A DNA stretch of 64,000 nt from Rahnella bruchi (lineage in GTDB: Bacteria; Pseudomonadota; Gammaproteobacteria; Enterobacterales; Enterobacteriaceae). Below, piece by piece: positions 52,662 to 61,959 of this stretch (positions within the stretch are counted from its first letter, which is position 1; the number at the start of each line of letters is the position of its first letter). The stretch is taken from NCBI RefSeq assembly GCF_003614975.1, contig NZ_QZWI01000003.1:1-64000 (forward strand). Direction: 5' to 3'. The position numbers and the translations under genes were made by a program. A model generated the notes under the pieces. That model saw only the letters and a list, made by a program, of their open reading frames with translations, was not told the DNA's origin and did no database searches.

Positions 52662-54884
52662 ATGCCGCATAACGACAGGACTCCGTTGGCTCACCGCATC
52701 CAAACACACTTATATTCCATCTTGCTGTTCATCACGCTGGCCCTGTTCAGCGCTTTCAGCCACGCGGCAGAACAACCTGCCGGAGCCGATCAACAAAAAG
52801 CCTCTTACACCGCGCTGGCCGATATCCTTCAGGATGATAAAGCCCGCGCGCAACTGGTCGCACATCTGCGTGAAGCGGCCAAAACCGAAACGACGGGGTC
52901 TGCTCCGGTCGCTGAAAAGCCTGAACCGAAGCCTGAGCAACTTTCCCTCATCGACGAGCTGGTCGATACCACGCAAGGTACCGTTGCGCAGTTCAAAGAA
53001 CGTGTACAGAAGCTGAAAGCCACCATAGATTCCGGTCCACAGCACAGCTTTAGCGCGGACCGCTTTTTCGCGGCGTTGGGGTATTTCCTGCTTACCGTCG
53101 CCGTGACTTTTGCGCTGTTTCATCTGATCCGCAAACTGGTCGGCCCTCTGTATATCCGCCTCGGACGCTGGGGAAATAACGCGCGGCTGAAGCAGGCGCA
53201 CTGGTATCAGTTGCCCGCCAGTATTCTGGGCGCATTCGCTATCGATCTGATTATTTTGCTGCTGACCGTCGCCGCCGGAAACCTGTTCACACAATATATG
53301 AACGGTGGCAGCGCACTGATTGCGCGTCAGGAAGCGCTTTTCCTCAGCGCCTTTGCTGTGATCGAATTCTTCAAAGCCGTATTGCGGCTGATATTTTCGC
53401 CCGGCTTTAGTTTCCTTCGCCCCTTCCCGCTGTCCGACGTGACCGCCCGTTACTGGAATACCCGTCTGGCCTGGGTCAGCGGCCTGATTGGCTACGCGCT
53501 GATGGTCGGCGTGCCGGTCGTAGCGACGCAAATCAACTACACCACCGCCGCCGTGGTCAATTTTGTGGTAATGCTGGGACTGACGATTTATGCCAGCTGG
53601 CTGATTCTGCATAACCGACGCACTATCCATCGCGAATTCAATCTGCTGGCAGAACGTTCAATGGCGTTTTTCAGCGTGATCCTGCGCGCCCTCGGGCATG
53701 TCTGGCATCTGCTGGCGGTGAGTTATTTCGTCGTGCTGTTTTTCCTGTCACAGTTTGATTTTGCCGGCAGCCTGCGGTTTATGATGACCGCTACGGTAAA
53801 AAGTCTGGTGGTCATTGCGCTCGGCGCGCTGATTTCCGGCCTGCTTTCCCGCTGGATCAACCGCCGCATTACCCTGCCGGACGACGTGAATCGCCGCTAT
53901 CCGCTGTTGCAAAAACGCATTAACTCGTACATTCCGGCAGGTCTGAAAATTATCCGCGTGCTGGTGGTGCTGAGCGTGACGCTGTTCCTGCTCGATGCAT
54001 GGCACATCTTCAATCTCAATAAATGGTTCATGACTGAAAACGGCGAGAAGGTGGTCAGCGGCCTGACTCATATCCTGTTTATCTTGTGCTTTGCGATATT
54101 TGGCTGGACGCTGCTGGCAAGCATGATTGAACACCGTCTGGGACAGGAATTGTCTAACGGCGCGCGACCAAGCGCCCGTGAGCGGACGTTACTGACGCTG
54201 TTTCGCAACGTGCTCGCCATCGTTATCTGTACGATCACCGTGATGATCATGCTCTCGCAAATCGGTCTGAATATCGCGCCTCTGCTCGCCGGTGCCGGTG
54301 CGCTGGGTCTGGCGGTCAGCTTCGGTGCGCAAACGCTGGTAAAAGATGTCATTACCGGGATTTTCATCCAGTTCGAAAACGGCATGAATACCGGCGAGTA
54401 CGTCACCGTCATGGGGATCACCGGCACGGTCGAAAGCATGACCATCCGTTCGATTGGCCTGCGTGATATTTACGGCGTTTTCCACATCGTTCCTTACTCT
54501 TCCATCACCACGCTTTCCAACTACGAGCGCGAGTTCGGCGTCTACCGCGCCAGCTACAACGTCAGTCGCGACGAAGATGTCGATAAGGCCAATGACGTGC
54601 TGCGTCTGGCCGTAGAAGAGTTGCAGCAGGATGAGAAAATCAGGCCTCTGCTGCTCGGTGAGCCGATCTTCCAGGGCGTGGTGGGATTGGGTGACCAGTT
54701 CTTCACCATCCGCGTGCTGATACGCACCAGAGCGCTGGAGCAATGGACGGTGCAGTACGCGCTGGACAGACTGGTTAAGATTCACTTCGAGAAAGCCGGA
54801 ATGGTCATGCCGAGACAGGCTGTACAGATATATAAAGATGAAGGATTGCCGCCGGAAAATCCGGGAAGAGTTTCTGTTTCTTAG
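52662..54884 (+). CDS. ybiO: MscS-family mechanosensitive channel YbiO
   Basis: The 740-residue protein (E. coli YbiO 741) has a signal peptide or first helix (ILLFITLALFSAFSHAA), a periplasmic coiled-coil region to about 160, and some ten transmembrane helices. The MscS pore helix near residue 545 reads PLLAGAGALGLAVSFGAQTL, with the MscS beta domain after it (GEYVTVMGITGTVESMTIRSIGLRD). It releases solutes under hypo-osmotic shock. I chose ATG 52662 with GAGAGGAAC upstream. An ATG at 52584 in frame lies in the REP element and is unlikely. Confidence 0.95.
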   Translation: MPHNDRTPLAHRIQTHLYSILLFITLALFSAFSHAAEQPAGADQQKASYTALADILQDDKARAQLVAHLREAAKTETTGSAPVAEKPEPKPEQLSLIDELVDTTQGTVAQFKERVQKLKATIDSGPQHSFSADRFFAALGYFLLTVAVTFALFHLIRKLVGPLYIRLGRWGNNARLKQAHWYQLPASILGAFAIDLIILLLTVAAGNLFTQYMNGGSALIARQEALFLSAFAVIEFFKAVLRLIFSPGFSFLRPFPLSDVTARYWNTRLAWVSGLIGYALMVGVPVVATQINYTTAAVVNFVVMLGLTIYASWLILHNRRTIHREFNLLAERSMAFFSVILRALGHVWHLLAVSYFVVLFFLSQFDFAGSLRFMMTATVKSLVVIALGALISGLLSRWINRRITLPDDVNRRYPLLQKRINSYIPAGLKIIRVLVVLSVTLFLLDAWHIFNLNKWFMTENGEKVVSGLTHILFILCFAIFGWTLLASMIEHRLGQELSNGARPSARERTLLTLFRNVLAIVICTITVMIMLSQIGLNIAPLLAGAGALGLAVSFGAQTLVKDVITGIFIQFENGMNTGEYVTVMGITGTVESMTIRSIGLRDIYGVFHIVPYSSITTLSNYEREFGVYRASYNVSRDEDVDKANDVLRLAVEELQQDEKIRPLLLGEPIFQGVVGLGDQFFTIRVLIRTRALEQWTVQYALDRLVKIHFEKAGMVMPRQAVQIYKDEGLPPENPGRVSVS

Positions 54885-54893
54885 GTTTTGCCT

Positions 54894-54922
54894 GCTCCTC
54901 CCCCTGCGAAGGGGGAGGGAGC
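54894..54922. repeat. REP-like palindrome after ybiO
   Basis: Single element: CTCCTCCCCC, loop TGCGAA, GGGGGAGGGAG. Same family as at 7239 and 52447. It lies between two convergent genes and may help end their transcripts. Confidence 0.8.
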
Positions 54923-54932
54923 GAAACGATAA

Positions 54933-56243
54933 TTAGTGCCTTGTCTGCCCCTGATCTCCCGTAATAACGGAAAACTCCGCCATCATCCGCACCAGATCCT
55001 GCATTCCAAGATTGACCTGATTGATCACGTCCCCCGCGTTACGGCTCAGCGCTACGCCGCCACCGGCACGGTTGACGCAGTTCCCCATGCCATCAATTGC
55101 CGCCATCACGCCGTCGCGGATACTTTGCGTCAGCTGGTCAATTTCGACTGCTGCCTTACGCGACTGATCGGCAAGCGAGCGGACTTCCCCGGCGACCACG
55201 GCGAATCCCCTGCCCTGTTCTCCGGCGTGGGCCGCTTCAATCGTGGCGTTAATGGCCAGCAGATTGGTCTGGGAGGAAATTCTGCGGATGGTATCCACCA
55301 TTTCGCCAATGCGTTCTGAAGTTTGTCCCAGCTGCCCGATAATCTCAGAAGTACGCCGCGCCAGCGCTTCCACTTCCTGCATATCTTCCACCGCTTTCTG
55401 CACGATGGTGACACCCTCAGCGGCGGTTTTATCCGTCGTCAGTGAAAGCTCATGCACATGCGTCATCATGCTTTCCTGCTGGCGCTGCTGAGCCATCTGG
55501 CTGGTAATGTCCTGAGCGATTTTGACAATTTTTACCACTTTACCATCGTCGTCAATGACCGGGTTATAACTCGCCTCCAGCCAGATTGCCTGACCACGGC
55601 CATTCATACGCTCGAAGCGGCCGAGAATAAACTCGCCGTTTCGCAAACGCTGCCAGTGGTTGCGGTAATCATGAGAATCACGATATTGCGGAAGACAAAA
55701 CATCGAATGAGGATGGCCTTTAATTTGTTGCAGAGAATAACCCATGACTTTCAGGAAGTTATTGTTTGCAGAAATCACATGACCGCCGGGTGTAAAAGTA
55801 ATCAGCGCCATTGAACGTTCCAGCGCCTGAAGAATTCCCTGGTGCTCGTGAGATTCATTAATTCTTTCGGAGACATCACTGGCAATTTTAATTATTTCAG
55901 TGACTTTGCCTTGTTTGTTTTTGACAGGTACATAGGTCGCTTCCAGCCAGATTAAGTTTCCGTTTTTTTGTACGCGTTTAATATTTCCGCTGACCGACTT
56001 TCCCTGCCGCAAACCTTCCCAGTGCAAACGATACGCATCACTGGCAACAAACTCTGGCGTACAAAAAATCCGGTGAGGCTGACCAATCACCTCATTCCTG
56101 TTGTACCCCATGCTGCTCAGAAACAGATCGTTGACCTCAAGCACCACGCCTTCTGGCGAGAAGGCGATCATCGGAACTGCCTGCTGAATAGCAGCGAATT
56201 TATCACGCCATGCCGTAGTAAACTGATGAGAAAATAATTGCAT
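54933..56243 (-). CDS. Soluble PAS-PAS methyl-accepting chemotaxis-type protein (BdlA-like)
   Basis: The 436-residue protein has no transmembrane helix. There are two PAS domains with PAC ends (about 20-135 and 140-260: [27 protein letters not shown] and [21 protein letters not shown], each followed by IWLEA(T/S)Y). A short MCP signalling domain follows with the hairpin tip [33 protein letters not shown]-type sequence near residue 355. The layout matches P. aeruginosa BdlA, which controls biofilm dispersion. Here the start is ATG 56243 with AGGGTG upstream. Ligand and output are unknown. Confidence 0.88.
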   Translation of the reverse strand: MQLFSHQFTTAWRDKFAAIQQAVPMIAFSPEGVVLEVNDLFLSSMGYNRNEVIGQPHRIFCTPEFVASDAYRLHWEGLRQGKSVSGNIKRVQKNGNLIWLEATYVPVKNKQGKVTEIIKIASDVSERINESHEHQGILQALERSMALITFTPGGHVISANNNFLKVMGYSLQQIKGHPHSMFCLPQYRDSHDYRNHWQRLRNGEFILGRFERMNGRGQAIWLEASYNPVIDDDGKVVKIVKIAQDITSQMAQQRQQESMMTHVHELSLTTDKTAAEGVTIVQKAVEDMQEVEALARRTSEIIGQLGQTSERIGEMVDTIRRISSQTNLLAINATIEAAHAGEQGRGFAVVAGEVRSLADQSRKAAVEIDQLTQSIRDGVMAAIDGMGNCVNRAGGGVALSRNAGDVINQVNLGMQDLVRMMAEFSVITGDQGQTRH

Positions 56244-56578
56244 AGGACAGACACCCTGTGGCTGATAACGTGAATTAATGTGCAATCGCAATTAATTGAA
56301 ATAAACACGTGCTAATTCCCGCGAGTTATTAGCCACATCACTAATAAACCACGAGAAATTAGTCTGACCCCTGGGTGGGTTTTTGGCAGGTGCGTACATT
56401 GTCAAAAATAATGCGGTGGAAAATAAAGTCACCCGCAAAATCATTACTCTGTTAATTAATCAACTTTCTTATAGTGAATTAAGCATAATTTATTCCACTG
56501 AAAAAGAAAGGGGGGCGCGGGACTATTTTTGCAGCCTGTTCATCGTCAGAGTAACAGGCTGCAATAAGGCAATTTACA
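56244..56578. other. Intergenic region with a 3' hairpin of rlmF
   Basis: No gene is seen in this 335-bp stretch. At 56529-56564 a 12-bp perfect stem (TTGCAGCCTGTT with its complement, 12-nt loop) lies just past the rlmF stop, without a T run on the minus strand. The remainder is AT-rich promoter sequence for the PAS protein. Confidence 0.5.
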
Positions 56579-57553
56579 CTATGATCGAACTGACCAGCGT
56601 TTGATTGCCCAACTTTTTTGCTGTGAAGGCGTCAGGAATGTCCAGGCCACGAAGCGGCTGATCTTGTTTCCGTGAACCATTTCGACAGTGCGGACATCGG
56701 TCGCGCCTTCTTCACTCAGGGCGTCATACAGTAACGGTAACGTAGTTTTTTTAGAAACCAGCACCGTGTACCAGAAACAGTTCTGCGCTTTACCTGCGCT
56801 CTCTTCAGCCATGCGAACTACAAACGCTTCTTCGCCGCCTTCACACCACAATTCGTTGTGCTGACCGCCAAAGTTCAGTTCCGCAGTACCGGCACGACGA
56901 TCGAGACCGAGATTCTGACGTTTACGCTGACTGCCTGACGCCGCATCCGCCGCCGAAGCATGGAATGGCGGATTACACAGCACCGCATCATAACGCTCGT
57001 CATGACGGATAATAGTGTCGAGGATGCGCGGCGGTTTAGCCTGTAAACGGAAACGCACCTGATTGGTCAGCTGCGGATTGGTCGCCACAATTTTCTTGGC
57101 CGCAGCCATGGAAACCGCATCAATCTCGCTGGCTGTGAAGCGCCAGCCATATTCACGCAGACCGATAATCGGGTAAATACAGTTAGCGCCCACACCGATA
57201 TCCAGCACGGAAATGTCTTTACCCTGCGGAATATTGCCGTTGTTACTGCCCGCCAGCAAATCGGCCAGATGGTGAATATAATCCGCACGTCCGGGGATTG
57301 GCGGGCACAGATAATCTGCCGGAATATCCCAGTTTTCAATCTGATAGCAATCGCGCAGCAGGGCACGGTTCAGGGCTTTGACTGCCTGAGCATTGGCGAA
57401 ATCTACGGACAAATCGCCCCATTTATTTTCGACAACAAACGGTGCCAGTTCCGGGCTGCTGGCAATCAGGGCCGGGAAATCATAGCGGTTGCGATGACGA
57501 TTTCGCGGGTGAAGACCGCTTTTTTCCTGAGGGAAGACTTTCTTTTTTTCCAC
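56579..57553 (-). CDS. rlmF: 23S rRNA m6A1618 methyltransferase RlmF
   Basis: The 324-residue protein is of the RlmF/METTL16 type. It begins with basic residues and HPRNRHRNRYDFPALI, the SAM motif is VLDIGVGANCIYPIIG (about 115), and the catalytic NPPF lies in AVLCNPPFHAS (about 195). It methylates A1618 in 23S rRNA. It starts with GTG at 57551-57553 preceded by GGAGAG. It is a single gene divergent from the flavin-reductase-like gene. Confidence 0.96.
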   Translation of the reverse strand: MEKKKVFPQEKSGLHPRNRHRNRYDFPALIASSPELAPFVVENKWGDLSVDFANAQAVKALNRALLRDCYQIENWDIPADYLCPPIPGRADYIHHLADLLAGSNNGNIPQGKDISVLDIGVGANCIYPIIGLREYGWRFTASEIDAVSMAAAKKIVATNPQLTNQVRFRLQAKPPRILDTIIRHDERYDAVLCNPPFHASAADAASGSQRKRQNLGLDRRAGTAELNFGGQHNELWCEGGEEAFVVRMAEESAGKAQNCFWYTVLVSKKTTLPLLYDALSEEGATDVRTVEMVHGNKISRFVAWTFLTPSQQKSWAIKRWSVRS

Positions 57554-57759
57554 CTGAGTGACTCTCCGAAAGGTGTGCGCGACACATAAAATATGCGATG
57601 GGGCGTTTGATAATCATGAATGGCGCACAAGATACCACAAAGCGCCGCCGCCTGCCGGATGCATGCAGGATGAAGCGGGCACATAAAAACCGTCAACGCC
57701 TGATTAAATCGGATAATGTACAAATCATAGTCTTTATGAATTATTTGCTGAGGAAAATC

Positions 57760-58389
57760 ATGAGCACTGATGATCGCTATTATTACGAACCGACCAAAGG
57801 CCACGGCCTGCCACATGATCCGCTGAACGCTATCGTGGGCCCGCGCCCTATTGGCTGGATTTCCTCCCGCAATGCTGCCGGACAGCGCAATCTGGCACCT
57901 TACAGCTTCTTTAACTGCTTCAATTACCGCCCGCCGATCATTGGCTTTGCCAGCAGCGGCTGGAAAGACAGCGTGGCGAATATCGTCGAAACCGGTGAAT
58001 TCGTCTGGAACCTGACTACCCGACCGCTGGCAGTGAAAATGAACGAAAGCTCAGCGTCGCTGGAACACGGTGAAGACGAGTTCGGGTTTGCGGGTCTGAC
58101 AGCGCAACCGGGAACACTGGTTGCTGCCGATCGCGTACTGGAAAGTCCGGTGAATTTTGAGTGCAAACTGACGCAGTGTATCCAGCTGAAAACGGCGGCC
58201 GGGGGTGATATCGATACCTGGCTGGTGCTGGGCGAAGTGGTCGCCGTGCATATCGCGCCGCATCTGTTGATTGACGGCATTTATCAGACTGCGCTTGCCG
58301 AACCTGTCTTGCGCGCCGGTGGCCCTTCGGCCTACTACGGTATTTCTGAAGATTTACGCTTTGATCTGATACGTCCCGACGCCCGCTAA
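57760..58389 (+). CDS. Flavin-reductase-like (FMN-binding split-barrel) protein
   Basis: The 209-residue protein has the split-barrel flavin reductase fold, with VGPRPIGWISSRNAAGQRNLAPYSFFNCFNYRPP near residue 30 forming the FMN-binding strand and loop. It resembles the DUF447-like group of putative flavoprotein oxidoreductases. The substrate is unknown. I chose ATG 57760 with GAGGAAA upstream. The frame runs far upstream into the rlmF promoter region and is not coding there. A terminator follows. Confidence 0.85.
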   Translation: MSTDDRYYYEPTKGHGLPHDPLNAIVGPRPIGWISSRNAAGQRNLAPYSFFNCFNYRPPIIGFASSGWKDSVANIVETGEFVWNLTTRPLAVKMNESSASLEHGEDEFGFAGLTAQPGTLVAADRVLESPVNFECKLTQCIQLKTAAGGDIDTWLVLGEVVAVHIAPHLLIDGIYQTALAEPVLRAGGPSAYYGISEDLRFDLIRPDAR

Positions 58390-58404
58390 CCTGAAGCGTC
58401 AGAC

Positions 58405-58450
58405 AAAAAAAGCCACCGTGCGTTTATGCCTGCCGGTGGCTTTTATTTTT
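58405..58450. terminator. Bidirectional terminator between flavin-reductase-like and peptidase genes
   Basis: Stem AGCCACCG/CGGTGGCT with a 15-nt loop, A run before and T run after, between convergent genes. Confidence 0.87.
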
Positions 58451-58472
58451 TACGTAATTACTTTTACCGTAG

Positions 58473-60335
58473 CTATTTACTGTTGTAGTTCTGCTCAACG
58501 AAATCCGCGAAATCCTGACACATCGCATCATCACCGTCGGCGCTGTCCGCCAGGATAAGAACGCCATCCACCACGCGAATATGCACATTCAGGTCGAAAT
58601 CAGCTTCCGGCTGCACACGAGCAGAAGCTTTTTCAATCGTCTGCTGCGCATCCTGCCACGCGGCATCAATGGTCTGATTGCAGGCCTGCGCCAGATAGTC
58701 AGGATTAAACCCTTCGCCGGTCAGACTGCGCAAGGTATCGTCGTGGCTGACGCTGTTGCCCGGCGTCCAGTAATGCTTCGCCAGATCCGGACCAATAGCC
58801 GGATTGTCAGTCAGATAGCCATCGCGTTTGAGGAAGAACGCACGGGTCTGCTCCACGGCCATCATCGCCAGCAGATAGCCCTGATATGAACAGGCGGATT
58901 CCATAGAAAGCAGATGAGGAATTGCCAGCGTCGGACGCGGGCTGCCGGTCACACCGAGAATATGCGTTTCGACGTCACGCGCCAGCGCGGTCATCGCTTC
59001 CGGCGTGCGTTTTTCATCCGGCCACTGATACAGCTGCCACTCGAAATACGGCACCAGCAGAATGTGACGTTCATTGAACGACCGCATCGGCTGGCGGGCT
59101 TCAATACTGGCACGGATCAGTTCATCCGGCACCGGCTCCCCGGCAATGTTTTTCGCGTAACGCTTCAACCAGTCAGCGTCCTCGAGCAAACTGTCACAGA
59201 ACATCGACTGCGTTTCTGCATACGCCATCGACGTCGGCGGGAATTCCTGCGAGAAGCACGGCGCATTCTGGCGGATATTGGCGAAATGCGCCGCATGGCC
59301 CCCTTCATGGAACAACGTGTTCAGGCCAATTGCACCGCTGCCAATCTGATCCGGTTTTGCCAGACTGGTGAAGTTAATCACCGCAGGCACCCATTTACCG
59401 TTGTCATAAAACGGCGGCACCGGCCCGTGCATAAAACCGTTCTCGTATTTGCCTTCGCGAACCAGCAAATCCAGCTGCATTTCTGCACCGTTAAAACCGA
59501 TATTCAGACGCTTAAAGCTGTCTATCCAGCGACGCAGGGAATCGGCGAAAGGGAAATAAGGATCGAGCTGACGGGTGACATCACCGGCGCTGGCGAAACG
59601 GATATTCCACGGCAGTAATGCGGCATCGCCTTCACGCGCCACCAGCTCATTGAGGCTGCGCGTGTTGCTTTCACGGGTTCGTTCTTCAAAGCGGTCAAGA
59701 ATAGCGAATAATTGTTCCGGCGACATACGTTCGGTTTTATTCACTTTGTAATCGAAATAGTTGCGGTAACCGAGCTGGCGGGCAAAACGGTTACGCAGGC
59801 CGATCAGTTCAGGCAAGCCGTTGTGCAGCAACCAGTCTTCCAGGTCCCGCAACGCATTTTGGGAGCTGCGGCGGTAGGATTCATTTTCGTTATTGGCCTG
59901 ATTCGTCAGCAGTTCGCCGAGGGAGGCATTGACGCGCTCGCCTTTGCTGTTGATGTGGGTCATGCGGTAGTGCTTACGCTTACCAAACAGCACGGATTCG
60001 GCCTGAATGATTTCATCCATCAGCGCCTGAGCTTTTGGATCTTCAATCACATTACAGTCGAAGAAATTCAGCCAGCCGCGCAGACCATGAAGCAGCGCAT
60101 CACGCTCGTCACCGGCGATCTCTTTTTCAACACGGGCGATGGCATCACGTAATTCTTTCGGGCGGGAAGGTTCAGCGATAAAACGTTTGTAGGCGGTTTC
60201 GGCAGCGGAGAAAGCTTCGGAGACATTTTCATCACCGGTGCCCATGTAGTTTTGCCAGAACAGGTTTTCTTTGTCCTGATGCACTTTGAGGTAATCGCGA
60301 TTGAGGGCGTTAAAATAGTCCTGAGCCTGTTTCAT
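58473..60335 (-). CDS. M3-type zinc metallopeptidase
   Basis: The 620-residue protein has the HExxH zinc motif in FHEGGHAAHF (about residue 345), a Glu further on (SMAYAETQSMFCD) that serves as third ligand in M3 peptidases, and helical sequence elsewhere. It starts MKQAQDYFNALNRDYLKVHQ with AGAGAAG upstream, and the frame before ATG 60335 is not coding. There is no signal peptide, so it is cytoplasmic. It resembles oligopeptidase-like enzymes, but the substrate is not known. The final 50 residues are acidic. Confidence 0.85.
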   Translation of the reverse strand: MKQAQDYFNALNRDYLKVHQDKENLFWQNYMGTGDENVSEAFSAAETAYKRFIAEPSRPKELRDAIARVEKEIAGDERDALLHGLRGWLNFFDCNVIEDPKAQALMDEIIQAESVLFGKRKHYRMTHINSKGERVNASLGELLTNQANNENESYRRSSQNALRDLEDWLLHNGLPELIGLRNRFARQLGYRNYFDYKVNKTERMSPEQLFAILDRFEERTRESNTRSLNELVAREGDAALLPWNIRFASAGDVTRQLDPYFPFADSLRRWIDSFKRLNIGFNGAEMQLDLLVREGKYENGFMHGPVPPFYDNGKWVPAVINFTSLAKPDQIGSGAIGLNTLFHEGGHAAHFANIRQNAPCFSQEFPPTSMAYAETQSMFCDSLLEDADWLKRYAKNIAGEPVPDELIRASIEARQPMRSFNERHILLVPYFEWQLYQWPDEKRTPEAMTALARDVETHILGVTGSPRPTLAIPHLLSMESACSYQGYLLAMMAVEQTRAFFLKRDGYLTDNPAIGPDLAKHYWTPGNSVSHDDTLRSLTGEGFNPDYLAQACNQTIDAAWQDAQQTIEKASARVQPEADFDLNVHIRVVDGVLILADSADGDDAMCQDFADFVEQNYNSK

Positions 60336-60447
60336 GTAATCTTCTCTGCTGAATGTTAAAGAGATTTTACATTGAGTGTATGTTCGCAAAGCGGTTATGT
60401 CGATATGGCAAAACCGCTTTTGAAGGTCAGGCTGGCATGTGCGGAGA

Positions 60448-60789
60448 TCAGTTTTTCTTAACGAACTCTGATTTGAGTTTCATCTGACCGAAACCGTCAA
60501 TCTTACAGTCGATGTTGTGATCGCCTTCGACCAGACGGATACCCTTCACTTTGGTACCAATTTTCAGCATCGAAGAACTGCCTTTAACTTTCAGGTCTTT
60601 AATGACAGTGACCGAATCGCCATCCGCCAGCAGATTACCGTTGGCATCGACGACTTTCAGCACATCGTCTTCACCGCCGGTTTCACCGCTCATTGACCAG
60701 ACATGTCCACATTCAGGACAGTTTAGCATTTCACCGTCCTGCCAGGTGAATTCGGACTGACAGGTCGGGCAAGCTGGCAACGTTTCCAT
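60448..60789 (-). CDS. yjdM: PhnA/YjdM family zinc-ribbon protein
   Basis: The 113-residue protein has an N-terminal zinc ribbon (CPTCQSEF ... NCPECGH) and the PhnA C-terminal domain (VKDxN-like [25 protein letters not shown], then [31 protein letters not shown]). It matches E. coli YjdM (PhnA). Despite the name it is not required for phosphonate use. Its role is unclear. The ribosome binding site is AAGGGG. Confidence 0.95.
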   Translation of the reverse strand: METLPACPTCQSEFTWQDGEMLNCPECGHVWSMSGETGGEDDVLKVVDANGNLLADGDSVTVIKDLKVKGSSSMLKIGTKVKGIRLVEGDHNIDCKIDGFGQMKLKSEFVKKN

Positions 60790-60901
60790 TATAAAACCCC
60801 TTAAAATTTTTAGAAAAAAATGAATAAAATCATGAAATAAATTTCATACTTTCTCTATTTTAACGCTTAACCACACTTTTGAACAGGGTAATGGGGGTTT
60901 T

Positions 60902-60929
60902 ACTCCCTCCCCTTCGCAGGGGAGGGAGT
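60902..60929. repeat. REP-like perfect palindrome between yjdM and ybiB
   Basis: ACTCCCTCCCC and GGGGAGGGAGT form an 11-bp perfect stem around TTCGCA. Fully symmetric member of the same family as at 7239, 52447, 52536 and 54894. Confidence 0.85.
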
Positions 60930-60952
60930 GGATCGCGTTCACCAAAAGGTAA

Positions 60953-61915
60953 TCAGAAAATCTGATCAACAATCATTTTGGCCTCAACCCTATCGCCACA
61001 AACTTCTGCGGCAACCAGACAACACGCTATCTGTTTGAGGAGCGCCTGCGGGATATCACGCTCGCCTTTCAGGCATTGCTGAATGTAGTTCACGGTGGTT
61101 TCGACGTCTTTGCCAGCTGGCACATCTGCGGCAAAAATTTCTTCTTTTTCTGCCAGCACGCGCAGTTCGCCACCGGCAATAAAGTGCGTCTGCGGGAAAC
61201 GTGACGGGTGTGCATAGACTTCCCCTTCCGTCCCCTGCGTCAGCAAAGCGCGACCGTCAATCTGGCGGAAGAACGAGGAAACGCGCTGGATATACTCGGG
61301 ATGGGAAACGCTGGATAAGCGCAACGCATCCTGCCCGATGAACGGCGTGATAAGCTTCGCCAGCGTATGGCTGCTGTTACGCACGCCCATCTGCCAGCGC
61401 AATGACAGCTGCTTTTCGACTGGCGCACACATAACTGAAATCGGCACAAACACCGGGCCGTTTCCGCTATCAAGCTGCTGCTGAGCCTGTTGCTGGTTTT
61501 GTGCCGCTTCGATACCTAACGCGCGGAAAATCTCCGCGCTGGTGATACGGGTCGGATCTTCGTCAACGCCATGCACCACGACCGGCAAACCAAGACGGCT
61601 AAGCAGAATCGCCAGCAACGGTGTGAGATTCGCCTGTTTGCGCGCGCCGTTATAGGTTGGGATCACCACAGGCAGCGGACGATTTTCCGGTGCCTGCAAA
61701 CGCATGACGCGCTCTTCCATCGCAGCATAAAACCCGAGCATCTCTTCTTCCGCTTCGCCTTTAATACGAAACGCAATCAGAAGCGCCCCCAGCTGCAAAT
61801 CAGGTACTTCACCGGCCAGAATTTCTCGGTACAACGCAAGCGACTGCTCACGGTCCAAATCACGGGCATGATTTTTTCCACGTCCCACTTCTTTGATGAG
61901 TTTGGTGTAATCCAT
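60953..61915 (-). CDS. ybiB: YbiB/TrpD2-type nucleic-acid-binding protein
   Basis: The 320-residue protein (E. coli YbiB also 320) resembles anthranilate phosphoribosyltransferase (TrpD). LLSRLGLPVVVHGVDEDPTRITSAEIF and VYNGARKQANLTP-like sequence are present (here IPTYNGARKQANLTPLLAIL). YbiB lacks the enzymatic activity of TrpD and binds DNA or RNA through a basic groove. It starts at ATG 61915 with AGAAGG upstream. It lies 44 bp downstream of dinG on the same strand, so it is probably in the same transcript as in E. coli. Confidence 0.95.
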   Translation of the reverse strand: MDYTKLIKEVGRGKNHARDLDREQSLALYREILAGEVPDLQLGALLIAFRIKGEAEEEMLGFYAAMEERVMRLQAPENRPLPVVIPTYNGARKQANLTPLLAILLSRLGLPVVVHGVDEDPTRITSAEIFRALGIEAAQNQQQAQQQLDSGNGPVFVPISVMCAPVEKQLSLRWQMGVRNSSHTLAKLITPFIGQDALRLSSVSHPEYIQRVSSFFRQIDGRALLTQGTEGEVYAHPSRFPQTHFIAGGELRVLAEKEEIFAADVPAGKDVETTVNYIQQCLKGERDIPQALLKQIACCLVAAEVCGDRVEAKMIVDQIF

Positions 61916-61959
61916 CGTAGCGTTACCTTCTCTGTGTAATGACTTTTCTTCAGGAATAA

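Noticed and set aside
52710-53630. 306-codon minus-strand frame inside ybiO
   Set aside because: Antisense shadow of a conserved channel gene. Composition unlike real proteins.
56529-56564. Canonical terminator of rlmF
   Set aside because: A strong stem exists but the minus strand continues with A rather than T residues, so it is listed only as a hairpin.
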